DNA of 18,898 bases from Streptosporangiaceae bacterium (lineage in GTDB: Bacteria; Actinomycetota; Actinomycetes; Streptosporangiales; Streptosporangiaceae). How positions within the stretch are numbered: the stretch's first letter is position 1; each line of letters starts with the position of its first letter. The stretch is from assembly GCA_025934635.1 (NCBI GenBank), contig JAICWX010000165.1, positions 1 to 18,898 on the forward strand. Direction: 5' to 3'. Of the stretch, positions 1 through 6,714 are shown in pieces. Under the pieces are notes generated by a model. The model did not search any database, was not told where the DNA came from, and saw nothing but the letters and a program-made list of their open reading frames with translations. Both the position numbers and the translations under genes were made by a program.

Positions 1-1728
1 GCCACCATCACCTACACCGTCACCGTCAACAACCCCGACACCGGCGACCACACCCTGACCGCCGCCGTGACCTCCGCCACCCCCGGCAGCAACTGCCCAT
101 CCGGAACCACCGACCCCCGCTGCACCACCACCACCCCCATCGCCGACCTCACCATCGTCAACACCGCGGACGTGAACACCGCCATCCCCGGATCCCCGAT
201 CGGTTACACCATCACCATCACCAACACCGGGCAGACCAGGTACGAGAACGCCACCGTCACCGACGACCTGACCGGCGTCTCCGACGACGGCGTGGCCTTC
301 GGCGACGACGCCGCCACCACCGCCGGGTCAGTCGACTACGTCAGCCCGAACCTGACCTGGACCGGGGACCTGGCTCCCGGGCAGGCCGCCATCATCACCT
401 TCACCGTCACCGTGAACAACCCCGACAACGGCGACCAGGTCATCACCAGCACCGTCACCTCCGCGGCCGCCGGCAGCAGCTGTCCGGCCAGCGGCCCCGC
501 CCCCGCCTGCACCTCCGCTGTCACCATCTTGACCCCGGCCTTGAGCATCACCAAGACCGCCAGCACGACCACCACCACGCCCGGCTCGGCCGTCGGCTAC
601 ACCATCACCATCGCCGACACCGGCCCCACCCCGTACACCGGCGCCACCGTCACCGACGCCCTCGGCGGCGTCCTGAACGACGCGGCCTACGACGATGACG
701 CCGCCGCCACCAGCGGCGCCGTCAGCTACGCCCGCCCCAGCCTGACCTGGACCGGGAACCTGACCCCGGGCCAGGCCGCCACCATCACCTATTCGGTCAC
801 CGTGAACAACCCCGACACCGGCGACAAGCGCCTGGTCAACAGCGTGAGCTCCGACACCATGGGCAGCACCTGCCCGCCGGGCGGCGACAATCCCGCGTGT
901 ACCACGACCGTCACCGACCTGATCCCGACCCTGACTATCACCAAGACCGCTAGCACGACCACCACCACGCCCGGCTCGGCCGTCGGCTACACCGTGACCG
1001 TCGCCGACACGGGCCAGACTCCTTATACCGCCGCCACCGTCACCGATGACCTCGGCGGCGTCCTGAGCGACGCGGCCTACGGCAACGACGCCACCGCCAC
1101 CGCCGGCACCGTCTCCTTCACCAGCCCCAGCCTGACCTGGACCGGGAACCTGACCCCGGGCCAGGCCGCCACCATCAGGTACACCGTCACCGTGGACAAT
1201 CCCGACACCGGACGCGGAACCCTGGCCAACACCGTCACCTCGGCGGTACCGGGCAGCAACTGCCCGGCCGGGGGCGCCGATCCGGACTGCGCCGTAACGG
1301 TGGCCGTCGCGGCCGGCCCGCTCACCATGACCGCCCCCGCCACCGCCAGCCTGGGCTCGGCCGCCCCTGGCGGCACGCTCCACTCGGATCTGGGCACCGT
1401 CCAGGTCACCGACGACCGCGGCTTCGGTGCCAGCTGGACCGCGACGGTCTCGTCCACCGGTTTCGCCACCGGTACCGGCACTGCGTCCGAGACCATCCCC
1501 GCCAGCGACGCCCACTACGACATCACCGCGCTTACCGGGACCAGCGGTCCGGCCACGTTCACCCCGGTGCCCGCCACCCAGCTCAGCGGCAGCCCGCAGG
1601 CCGTGGTCAGCGCCACCAATGTGACCGGGAACACCAGCGTCAGCTGGGATCCCGCCATCGAGGTGGACGTCCCCGCCAACGCGATCAGCGGCGGCTACAC
1701 CGCCACCATCACCCACTCCGTGTCATGA
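1..1728 (+). CDS. Secreted DUF11-type repeat protein with WxL-like C-terminal domain (5' end outside window)
   Basis: The reading frame is open from base 1 and its first 22 codons match the same part of later repeats, so the gene starts upstream; a GTG at 67 is internal. The visible 575 residues contain beta-rich units beginning near bases 148, 541 and 931, each with GYTxTxxxTG, a LTWTG motif, PGQAAxIxxxVTVxNPDxG, and a Cys-x8-Cys pair near its end. From 1321 a different domain follows (LTMTAPA, VTDDRG, WTATVSS, ending ITHSVS), resembling WxL-type or related surface-binding domains. There is no LPXTG motif or membrane anchor at the end. The family is usually extracellular and structural or adhesive, and the paired cysteines suggest one disulfide per repeat. 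The signal peptide cannot be seen. Domain family is fairly sure, exact role unknown. Confidence 0.8.
   Translation, partial: ATITYTVTVNNPDTGDHTLTAAVTSATPGSNCPSGTTDPRCTTTTPIADLTIVNTADVNTAIPGSPIGYTITITNTGQTRYENATVTDDLTGVSDDGVAFGDDAATTAGSVDYVSPNLTWTGDLAPGQAAIITFTVTVNNPDNGDQVITSTVTSAAAGSSCPASGPAPACTSAVTILTPALSITKTASTTTTTPGSAVGYTITIADTGPTPYTGATVTDALGGVLNDAAYDDDAAATSGAVSYARPSLTWTGNLTPGQAATITYSVTVNNPDTGDKRLVNSVSSDTMGSTCPPGGDNPACTTTVTDLIPTLTITKTASTTTTTPGSAVGYTVTVADTGQTPYTAATVTDDLGGVLSDAAYGNDATATAGTVSFTSPSLTWTGNLTPGQAATIRYTVTVDNPDTGRGTLANTVTSAVPGSNCPAGGADPDCAVTVAVAAGPLTMTAPATASLGSAAPGGTLHSDLGTVQVTDDRGFGASWTATVSSTGFATGTGTASETIPASDAHYDITALTGTSGPATFTPVPATQLSGSPQAVVSATNVTGNTSVSWDPAIEVDVPANAISGGYTATITHSVS
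148..1320 (+). repeat. Three tandem ~390-bp coding repeats (DUF11-like units)
   Basis: Units run approximately 148-540, 541-930 and 931-1320 (131, 130 and 130 codons), with the end of an earlier unit at 1-147. The C-terminal domain begins in the same phase at 1321. Units 2 and 3 share long identical DNA blocks, for example around 735-790 and 1125-1180, and around 551-594 and 941-984. That suggests recent duplication or gene conversion rather than old divergence. Confidence 0.85.
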
Positions 1729-1762
1729 CCGTGGCCGACCGGGCCCGGCGGCCGCTACCGGC

Positions 1763-1798
1763 CGGACCGCTCCGCCCCGGCGGACCGCTCCGCCCCGG
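1763..1798. repeat. Two tandem copies of an 18-bp direct repeat between convergent genes
   Basis: The 18-mer CGGACCGCTCCGCCCCGG occupies 1763-1780 and is exactly repeated at 1781-1798, followed by the start of a third copy. It lies between the stop codons of the repeat protein and the RHH gene. Function unknown; replication slippage in GC-rich spacer DNA explains it adequately. Confidence 0.7.
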
Positions 1799-1821
1799 CG
1801 GGCCACCCGCACCGTGCGACG

Positions 1822-2115
1822 CTACGACTCGCGGTCCCGGCGCAGCCGGTCGATGACGTCGTCCGGGTTGTCGTCCGCGACCTTGATCATGGCCCGGACG
1901 GCGTCGGCCAGCGAGACCCGGGGCACGTCGAGCGTCACCGCGGCCGAATCCGCCCACGAGGTCAGCTGGCGGTAGAGCTCGGGGCTCAGGTCCAGGGTGA
2001 TCCGGACCGGCTTGGACCGGATCGCGGTCCGGCCCGCGGGCCGGGCGTCCGGCGTCGCGCGCCGGGCGGCCGCGGCCGCCATCTGCGCCTTCCGCTGTTC
2101 ACGCGAAGTCGTCAC
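1822..2115 (-). CDS. Small ribbon-helix-helix-like partner protein of ParA
   Basis: A 97-residue protein starting at GTG 2115, chosen because GGAGG lies four bases upstream; the longer open frame to 2202 would overlap parA heavily. The first ~35 residues are basic and Ala-rich (SREQRKAQ, AAARRA). Residues ~36-80 (KPVRITLDLSPELYRQL, then VSLADAVRAMIKV) look like a beta strand plus two helices of a ribbon-helix-helix DNA-binding fold. It follows the ParA gene by 14 bases and is probably co-transcribed. By analogy with ParA/ParG-type and other small ParB-substitute proteins, it may bind a centromere or operator site and stimulate the ATPase. The fold call is by pattern only and the partition role is inferred. 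Confidence 0.65.
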   Translation of the reverse strand: MTTSREQRKAQMAAAAARRATPDARPAGRTAIRSKPVRITLDLSPELYRQLTSWADSAAVTLDVPRVSLADAVRAMIKVADDNPDDVIDRLRRDRES

Positions 2116-2129
2116 GATGCCTCCCTCGC

Positions 2130-2804
2130 TCAGGACCGAACCGAGCATAGGGGAGCACACCGGTCGATGACCTCGCGGGCTACTTGCTGCCAGATCTCGC
2201 ACCCGTTCTGCTTGATCGGCAGGCCGAAGCTCTGCGCGTACACCTCACGCCGCGGCACCACCGTGGTCAGCACGTCGTAGCCGAGACCCTGCAGGGCCTC
2301 CCGCGCGTCGACGGTCGAATGCGCCCGCGCGATGCAACGATTCAACAGCACCGCCGAACGGGCGGGCTGCTCCCTGATCGCCGAGATCTCCGCGATCTCG
2401 TCCCGGACCGGGGTGGTCCGGTTAATCTCGATCGGGCTGGGCGCGCACGGGATGAGGATCTCGTCGGCGTACCGCAGCGCCGACCGGGCGATGGCGGCGT
2501 GGTCCTCGAGCTGCGGCGTGTCGATGATCACCACGTCGTCCGCCTGGGCGATCTCGGGCAGCCGGCGGTGCAGCTCGCGCGAGGGCAGGGCCACGATCCG
2601 GAACGGGAAGGCCGCCTCGGGCGAAGCCAGGTGCGGATCCATGGCGGCCAGGTCGGACCACTCCAGCGCGCTGCCGGACGGGTCCGCGTCGACCAGCAGT
2701 ACGCTATTCCCGGCCTGCGCGAAAACGTGGGCCAGCCAGACCGCCGATGTGGTCTTGCCGGTACCCGGCTTCAAGTTGGCCAGGGCGAGGCTCAGCCCTG
2801 TCAT
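2130..2804 (-). CDS. ParA/MinD-family P-loop ATPase
   Basis: A 224-residue protein with a deviant Walker A at residues 12-19 (KPGTGKTT, keeping the signature lysine K12), switch-type LLVDADPSGSALEWS at 36-50, and VVIIDTPQ around 91-98 with D95. These are hallmarks of ParA-type ATPases that form nucleoid-bound gradients to position DNA or protein cargo. It lacks an N-terminal helix-turn-helix, so it resembles small ParA (type Ib-like) proteins whose partner does the DNA binding. The downstream RHH-like gene fits that role. No Shine-Dalgarno sequence is visible; a -10-like hexamer lies six bases before the ATG, suggesting a leaderless transcript. It could serve a plasmid or integrated element, or a chromosomal positioning system; no phage or conjugation genes are in view. 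Confidence 0.85.
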   Translation of the reverse strand: MTGLSLALANLKPGTGKTTSAVWLAHVFAQAGNSVLLVDADPSGSALEWSDLAAMDPHLASPEAAFPFRIVALPSRELHRRLPEIAQADDVVIIDTPQLEDHAAIARSALRYADEILIPCAPSPIEINRTTPVRDEIAEISAIREQPARSAVLLNRCIARAHSTVDAREALQGLGYDVLTTVVPRREVYAQSFGLPIKQNGCEIWQQVAREVIDRCAPLCSVRS

Positions 2805-2816
2805 CTACGCATTATC
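2804..2816 (-). promoter_or_regulatory. Possible leaderless promoter (-10) of the parA gene
   Basis: On the minus strand GATAAT (2816-2811) matches TATAAT at five of six positions and lies six bases before ATG 2804, so transcription would begin at or next to the start codon. The ParA gene has no ribosome binding site, which agrees with a leaderless mRNA. No convincing -35 is seen. Confidence 0.4.
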
Positions 2817-2913
2817 GCAGCGTCTGCGGCCTTTCGGTAGCTGAATGCCGACTTGGAGGTTAACGGCGCTAATAACCGCGCTACCGGTGCCTCCGGGCGG
2901 CGATGACGCTCCG

Positions 2914-3228
2914 TCACCATATTGGCAACAAAGTGCGCCTGGCAATTGCGTCGTTTTGTCGGCTGGCTGTGGATGCCGCGACCCGCTGTCCAGTACGGCT
3001 TATCGTTATCCCATCGTTATCCACAGCATGTGGATGATCACCTGGAGTGATCAGCGGCGGCGCGAGCTCGCCGCGGCGACGGGCCGCGCTCCTGAGCAAG
3101 TCGAAGGCCTGCCGGGGCGGGAGCCGGTGCCGTTCGGCCAGCACCATCGCGCTGGTCAGGTCGGCCACCTGCTCGTCCCCGACCCGCCAGCCGCGTTCGC
3201 CCCGGCGAACGACGATCGATTCCGTAAC
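2914..3228 (-). pseudogene. Remnant of an ANTAR-domain protein gene
   Basis: The minus frame just downstream of mycoredoxin reads VTESIVVRRGERGWRVGDEQVADLT..., then AERHRLPPRQAFDLLRSAARRRG, the typical end of an ANTAR RNA-binding domain (antiterminator type). Three things suggest decay. The expected start position near 3226-3228 is GTT rather than GTG or ATG, and the only in-frame GTG (3168) lies inside the conserved part. The N-terminal segment runs directly into the ANTAR tail, without the linker and first ANTAR helix I expect from relatives. After residue ~62 the frame reads through AT-richer, DnaA-box-like DNA with no ANTAR character. It may still make a short protein from GTG 3168. The family comparison is from memory. 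Confidence 0.5.
2968..3053. other. Cluster of DnaA-box-like words and a perfect operator-like inverted repeat
   Basis: TTATCCACA, the classic DnaA box, occurs at 3017-3025. Nearby are TGTGGATGC at 2968-2976 and TGTGGATGA at 3029-3037 (one-mismatch boxes on the other strand), and TTATCCCAT at 3006-3014. Just beyond, TGATCAC-CTGGA-GTGATCA (3035-3053) is a perfect 7-bp inverted repeat with a five-base spacer. This is a locally AT-richer patch upstream of the parA gene. It could be a replication or partition site, or an operator. It is not a full oriC, since no dnaA or dnaN and no AT-rich unwinding element are present. Confidence 0.4.
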
Positions 3229-3229
3229 C

Positions 3230-3484
3230 TCACCCAGCCGCGATGGCGGCCAGCTGCGCCTTGACCTGCGCCGCCGACGGATTAGTGAGCGCCGTGCCGT
3301 CCGGGAAGACCACCGTGGGCACGGTCTGGTTGCCGCCGTTGACCGACATCACGAACTCGGCCGCGGCCTCGTCACGCTCGATGTCGACCTCGGCCATCTC
3401 GATCCCGTCGCGGGCGAGCTGCCGCTTCAGGTTCCGGCAGAAGCCGCACCAGGGAGTGGTGTACATCGTCAGCTGGCCGGACAA
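3230..3484 (-). CDS. mrx1: Mycoredoxin (glutaredoxin-like, CxxC)
   Basis: An 84-residue protein with the redox motif CGFC (C13, C16), the cis-proline TVP motif near residue 54, and the family's NGGNxTVPTVVFPDGTxLTNP signature. Mycoredoxins reduce mycothiol-protein mixed disulfides in the cytoplasm of actinobacteria and take electrons from mycothiol. The start is TTG 3484, giving MSGQLTMYTTPWC; a perfect AGGAGG sits six bases upstream at 3491-3496. The next in-frame ATG (3466) would cut the first strand. It is divergent from uvrD2, as in mycobacteria and streptomycetes where these two genes and whiB7 lie close together. A SigR/SigH-like promoter precedes it, which fits induction by thiol oxidation. 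Confidence 0.9.
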   Translation of the reverse strand: MSGQLTMYTTPWCGFCRNLKRQLARDGIEMAEVDIERDEAAAEFVMSVNGGNQTVPTVVFPDGTALTNPSAAQVKAQLAAIAAG

Positions 3485-3528
3485 CCGTCGCCTCCTAGAG
3501 TTCGCTTCAACACGTTCAGGTTCGTTGT

Positions 3529-3554
3529 AACACCGCAATCCCCCCTGCTCTTCC
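3529..3554 (-). promoter_or_regulatory. SigR/SigH-type (thiol-oxidative stress) promoter of mycoredoxin
   Basis: On the minus strand GGAAG (3554-3550) and GTT (3531-3529) are separated by exactly 18 bases, one mismatch from the GGAAT-N18-GTT consensus of the SigR/SigH disulfide-stress sigma factors. The predicted start site is about 38 bases before the TTG of mycoredoxin. Mycoredoxin genes are known members of such regulons. The match is short and could be chance. Confidence 0.5.
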
Positions 3555-3670
3555 CTATGCCGCGCCAGCGAACGGACTCGGTGTCCCCCCGGGTACCTTC
3601 TTGCGTACCGGGGGTGCCACCGACCGCCCGTCAGGCTCCTCCTCCCCGCCCGATACGGCAGGATGATGCG

Positions 3671-5410
3671 GTGGCAGACGCGATGACCGGCACCTCGGAG
3701 GCGCTGCTGGCCGGGCTGGACCCGGAGCAGCGCGAGGCGGCCCTGGCCGGCCGCGGCCCGGTCTGCGTGCTGGCCGGCGCGGGCACCGGCAAGACCCGGG
3801 CGATCACCTACCGGATCGCCTACGCCGCCGCCACCGGCGCGGTGGACCCGGCCCACGTGCTGGCGCTGACCTTCACCGTGCGGGCGGCCGGCGAGCTGCG
3901 CGGGCGGCTCCGGCAGCTGGGCGTCGGCCTGGTCCGGGCGTCCACCTTCCACGCGGCGGCGCTGCGCCAGCTCAACTACTTCTGGCCGCGGGTCGTCGGG
4001 GGGCGCCCGCCGCAGCTGGTCGACGGCAAGGCCAGCCTGGTGCGCGAGGCCGCCAAGCGGGCCCAGGTCCGGCTGGACGGCGGTGCCGGGAATCTCGCCG
4101 ACGCCGCCAGCGAGATCGAGTGGGCCAAGGTCACCCAGGTCCGCCCGGACGGGTACGCGGCCGCCGCGGCCGCCGCGGGCCGCTCGCCCGCGGCCGGCCC
4201 GGCCGGCCAGGCCGCGGTCTACGCCGCCTACGAGGACCTGCGGCGGGAACGGCACCTGATCGACTTCGAGTCCATCCTGGAGCTGACCGCCGCCATCCTG
4301 CTCGACAACCGCACCGCCGCCGACCAGGTGCACGACCTGTTCCGGCACTTCGTGGTGGACGAGTACCAGGACGTCAACCCGCTGCAGAAGCTGCTGCTGG
4401 ACGCGTGGCTGGGCGATCGCGACGACCTGTGCGTAGTCGGCGACCCGCACCAGGTGATCTACTCCTTCACCGGGGCCACCCCGTCCTACCTGACCGGCTT
4501 CACCGCCGAGTTCCCCGGCGCCACCGTGGTCCGGCTGGTGCGCGACTACCGCTCCACCCCGCAGGTGGTGGCGGTGGCCAACCAGCTCGCGCGCACGGCC
4601 GCGCCCTTGGTGGCGCAGCGCGCGCCCGGTCCGCCGCCGGTGCTCACCGAGTACCCCGACGAGCTCGCGGAGGCGGGCGGGCTCGCGGTCCAGGTCCAGG
4701 CGCTGCGGGCCCGGGGCGTGCCGCTGCGCGAGATCGCCGTGCTGGTGCGGGTCAACGCCGACACCGAGCGGTTCGAGCGGGCCCTGGCCGAAGCCGGGGT
4801 GCCTTTCCTGGTCCGCGGGGCCGAGCGGTTCTACGAGCGGCCGGTGGTGCGCCAGGCGCTGGTGCTGCTGCGCGGCGCGGCCCGCGGGGAATCGGCCGCC
4901 GATCACGGCCCGGGCGGCGGGGATTCGCTGCCGACCGCGGTCCGGGCCGTGCTGACCGGCATGGGCCTGACCGCCGCGCCCGGCAGCGGCGGCGCCGCCG
5001 CGCGGGAGAGGTGGGAGTCGCTCACCGCGATCGCGCAGCTCGCCGACGACCTGCACGCGACCCGCCCGCAGGCCACGCTGGCCGACTTCGCGGCCGAGCT
5101 GACCGAGCGCTCCGAGCTCGGCCAGGCGCCCGCGGTCGACGGGGTGACGCTGGCCTCCATGCACGCGGCCAAGGGCCTGGAGTGGGACGCGGTGCTGCTG
5201 CCGGGCCTGGTCGAGGGGCTGATGCCGATCGTGCACGCCCGGACGCCGGCCGCCGTCGAGGAGGAAAAGCGGCTGCTGTACGTGGCGGTGACCCGGGCCC
5301 GCGAGCACCTGCACCTGTCCTGGGCGCCGGCCCGGTCCCGCAGTGCCCCGGGCGCCCGCGGCGCGGGCCGGCCGCGGTCCCGCTTCCTCGACGGCATCAG
5401 GCTAGGGTGA
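3671..5410 (+). CDS. uvrD2: UvrD2-type superfamily 1 DNA helicase, short form lacking the C-terminal region
   Basis: A 579-residue UvrD/PcrA-family ATP-dependent 3'-5' helicase acting in DNA repair. In order it has a Q-motif region (LDPEQREA), Walker A AGAGTGKT (residues ~35-42), motif Ia LALTFTVRAA, Walker B VVDEYQDVNPLQ, motif III VVGDPHQVIYSFTGA, motif IV VRLVRDYRST, motif V TLASMHAAKGLEWDAV and motif VI LLYVAVTRAREHL. GTG 3671 is preferred because AGGA lies seven bases upstream; ATG 3683 is the alternative. Mycobacterial UvrD2 continues with a four-cysteine motif and an HRDC domain, whereas this protein stops right after the RSRFLDGIR-like segment. The thioesterase ATG follows six bases after the stop, so there is no room for the missing part. 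Identity as UvrD2 rests on the mycoredoxin neighbour and the PHQVIYSFTGA motif. Confidence 0.88.
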   Translation: MADAMTGTSEALLAGLDPEQREAALAGRGPVCVLAGAGTGKTRAITYRIAYAAATGAVDPAHVLALTFTVRAAGELRGRLRQLGVGLVRASTFHAAALRQLNYFWPRVVGGRPPQLVDGKASLVREAAKRAQVRLDGGAGNLADAASEIEWAKVTQVRPDGYAAAAAAAGRSPAAGPAGQAAVYAAYEDLRRERHLIDFESILELTAAILLDNRTAADQVHDLFRHFVVDEYQDVNPLQKLLLDAWLGDRDDLCVVGDPHQVIYSFTGATPSYLTGFTAEFPGATVVRLVRDYRSTPQVVAVANQLARTAAPLVAQRAPGPPPVLTEYPDELAEAGGLAVQVQALRARGVPLREIAVLVRVNADTERFERALAEAGVPFLVRGAERFYERPVVRQALVLLRGAARGESAADHGPGGGDSLPTAVRAVLTGMGLTAAPGSGGAAARERWESLTAIAQLADDLHATRPQATLADFAAELTERSELGQAPAVDGVTLASMHAAKGLEWDAVLLPGLVEGLMPIVHARTPAAVEEEKRLLYVAVTRAREHLHLSWAPARSRSAPGARGAGRPRSRFLDGIRLG

Positions 5411-5416
5411 TGCCTC

Positions 5417-6277
5417 ATGGGTGAGGCGCTCGACCGGCTGCTTGACCTGCTCGACCTGGAGCAGATCGAGGTCAACATCTTCCGCGGCCGCAGTCCCGAG
5501 GAGCGGGTCCAGCGGGTGTTCGGCGGCCAGGTGGCCGGCCAGGCGCTGGTCGCGGCCGGCCGGACCGTGCCCGCGGACCGCCCGGTGCACTCGCTGCACG
5601 CCTACTTCATCCGGCCGGGCGACCCGGCGGTGCCGCTCGTGTACCTGGTGGACCGGGTGCGGGACGGGCGCTCCTTCACCACCCGGCGGGTGTCGGCCGT
5701 CCAGCACGGCGAGGCGATTTTCACCCTGTCCGCGTCCTTCCATCACGAGGAGCCGGGCCCGGTGCACGCCGACCCGATGCCGGACGTGCCGCCGCCCGAC
5801 GCGGTCGAGCGGAACTCGGACCGGATGGCGCGGCTGCTCGGCAAGACGCCGCCCGCGGCCTTCGATAACCCCGTCGACCTGCGTTCGGTCGGCCCGATGT
5901 CGGCCGAGGCGGCGCGCGACCCGTCGCTGCGGACCACCAGGAACCTCATCTGGCTCCGGGTCGACGGCGAACTGCCCGACGACCCGCTGCTGCACGTCTG
6001 CCTGATGACCTACGCCTCGGACCTGACGCTGCTCGACTCGGTGCTGCTCGGGCACGGCCTGTCCTGGCTGGACGGCCGCACCTCGGGTGCCAGCCTGGAC
6101 CACGCCATGTGGTTCCACCGGCCGTTCCGGGCCGACCGGTGGCTGCTGTACGCGCAGGAGTCGCCGGTCGCCTCCGGCGCCCGCGGCCTGGCCACCGGCC
6201 AGGTGTTCACCGCCGAGGGCGAGCTCGTCGTGTCGGTCGTCCAGGAAGGCCTGATCCGGGCCGTCCCGCCCCGCTGA
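5417..6277 (+). CDS. tesB: Acyl-CoA thioesterase II (TesB family)
   Basis: A 286-residue double hotdog thioesterase that hydrolyses acyl-CoA to free acid and CoA in the cytoplasm. The N-terminal hotdog carries FGGQVAGQALVAAGRTV (36-51), HSLHAYFIRPGD (59-69) and SFTTRRVSAVQHG (86-98). The C-terminal hotdog carries SLDHAMWFH with D228, ESPVASGARGL with S249, and VVQEGLIR with Q276, matching the Asp/Ser(Thr)/Gln catalytic set of TesB and ACOT8. AGGGTGATG, overlapping the uvrD2 stop, serves as ribosome binding site, so the gene is probably translationally coupled to uvrD2. A second, clearly different TesB gene lies at 15793-16707. Substrate length preference cannot be read from the sequence. Confidence 0.92.
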   Translation: MGEALDRLLDLLDLEQIEVNIFRGRSPEERVQRVFGGQVAGQALVAAGRTVPADRPVHSLHAYFIRPGDPAVPLVYLVDRVRDGRSFTTRRVSAVQHGEAIFTLSASFHHEEPGPVHADPMPDVPPPDAVERNSDRMARLLGKTPPAAFDNPVDLRSVGPMSAEAARDPSLRTTRNLIWLRVDGELPDDPLLHVCLMTYASDLTLLDSVLLGHGLSWLDGRTSGASLDHAMWFHRPFRADRWLLYAQESPVASGARGLATGQVFTAEGELVVSVVQEGLIRAVPPR

Positions 6278-6337
6278 TTCCTCCAGGTCAGCCCGGATCG
6301 GTCTCTGGAGCCCCAAGAAAACCTAAAATCGCAGGTC

Positions 6338-6376
6338 AAAAAAGTGTTGCCCCCTTAAGGGGGCAACACTTACGCT
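6338..6376 (+). promoter_or_regulatory. Probable whiB7 promoter with a 30-bp perfect palindrome
   Basis: An A6 run (6338-6343) lies just upstream of TTGCCC (6347-6352, -35-like); 18 bases later comes TACGCT (6371-6376), fitting the TANNNT -10. WhiB7-dependent promoters carry an AT-rich stretch immediately upstream of the -35, which the AT-hook contacts, so this layout fits autoregulation. A perfect 30-bp palindrome covers 6342-6371: its arms end in TTGCCCCCTT and AAGGGGGCAA, and it spans the -35 and spacer. The palindrome might instead be an operator, a terminator for tesB (poor T-tract on this strand), or a terminator in the reverse direction, where it is followed by T6. Confidence 0.5.
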
Positions 6377-6429
6377 TCTCTACATGTCCGTGGGCTAGCA
6401 ACCGAGACTCCTGGAAGGGGGTGCCCGAC

Positions 6430-6714
6430 GTGACGAACTTCTACTCAGACGCTCTGTCTGACCCGAACTGGGCTTCGCGCCTGGGTGTCTCCCGTCTGCC
6501 GTCGTTCGGCTGCCCGGGGACAAGTGTGCCCGCTGCCGAGCCGTTCGCCGTCCTGGTTGATGCGCTTCCGCGCGTCCGCGGCCGGGTTGCGGTTCTCGTT
6601 CCGCAGGCGCAGAAGGTCGCCGTTAGCCAGACGAATATCCACAACTACATGACCGGCGCCACCGCCGTTGGTGAGGGCGCGTCGGGTCCACCTCGAGATA
6701 GCGGACCGGTCTAA
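6430..6714 (+). CDS. Upstream ORF (leader peptide) of whiB7, 94 codons
   Basis: Starts at GTG 6430 after a strong purine-rich ribosome binding site (GGAAGGGGG, 6413-6421) and ends at TAA 6714, inside the leader of whiB7. The product begins VTNFYSDALSDPNWASRLGV and shows no domain I recognise. whiB7/wblC genes of actinobacteria are known to be controlled by an upstream ORF whose translation decides between a terminator and an antiterminator. Here the last ~10 codons (6683-6697) form one arm of a potential antiterminator, so a ribosome reaching the end would block it. That placement supports a sensing role for the ORF; the peptide sequence itself may matter less. It is longer than the very short uORFs often described, so either the whole frame or only its end may be significant. 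Confidence 0.6.
   Translation: MTNFYSDALSDPNWASRLGVSRLPSFGCPGTSVPAAEPFAVLVDALPRVRGRVAVLVPQAQKVAVSQTNIHNYMTGATAVGEGASGPPRDSGPV

Noticed and set aside
328..1716. Long minus-strand open frame antisense to the repeat protein
   Set aside because: It is a GC-rich shadow: glycine- and alanine-rich, with no domain, and the plus frame carries clear repeats and motifs.
1709..1957. Minus-strand ORF overlapping the RHH gene and the repeat-protein end
   Set aside because: Arg/Gly-rich shadow without a start signal, in a different frame from the supported RHH protein.
2942..3060. Chromosomal replication origin
   Set aside because: Few boxes, no long AT-rich unwinding element, and no dnaA, dnaN or recF neighbours.
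2130..3484. Integrated plasmid or mobile element around parA
   Set aside because: No integrase, relaxase, transposase, terminal repeats or tRNA attachment site was seen in the window; only the ParA/RHH pair hints at it.
4120..5424. 434-codon plus frame inside uvrD2
   Set aside because: Arg/Gly/Pro-rich frame shadow of the helicase with no motifs of its own.
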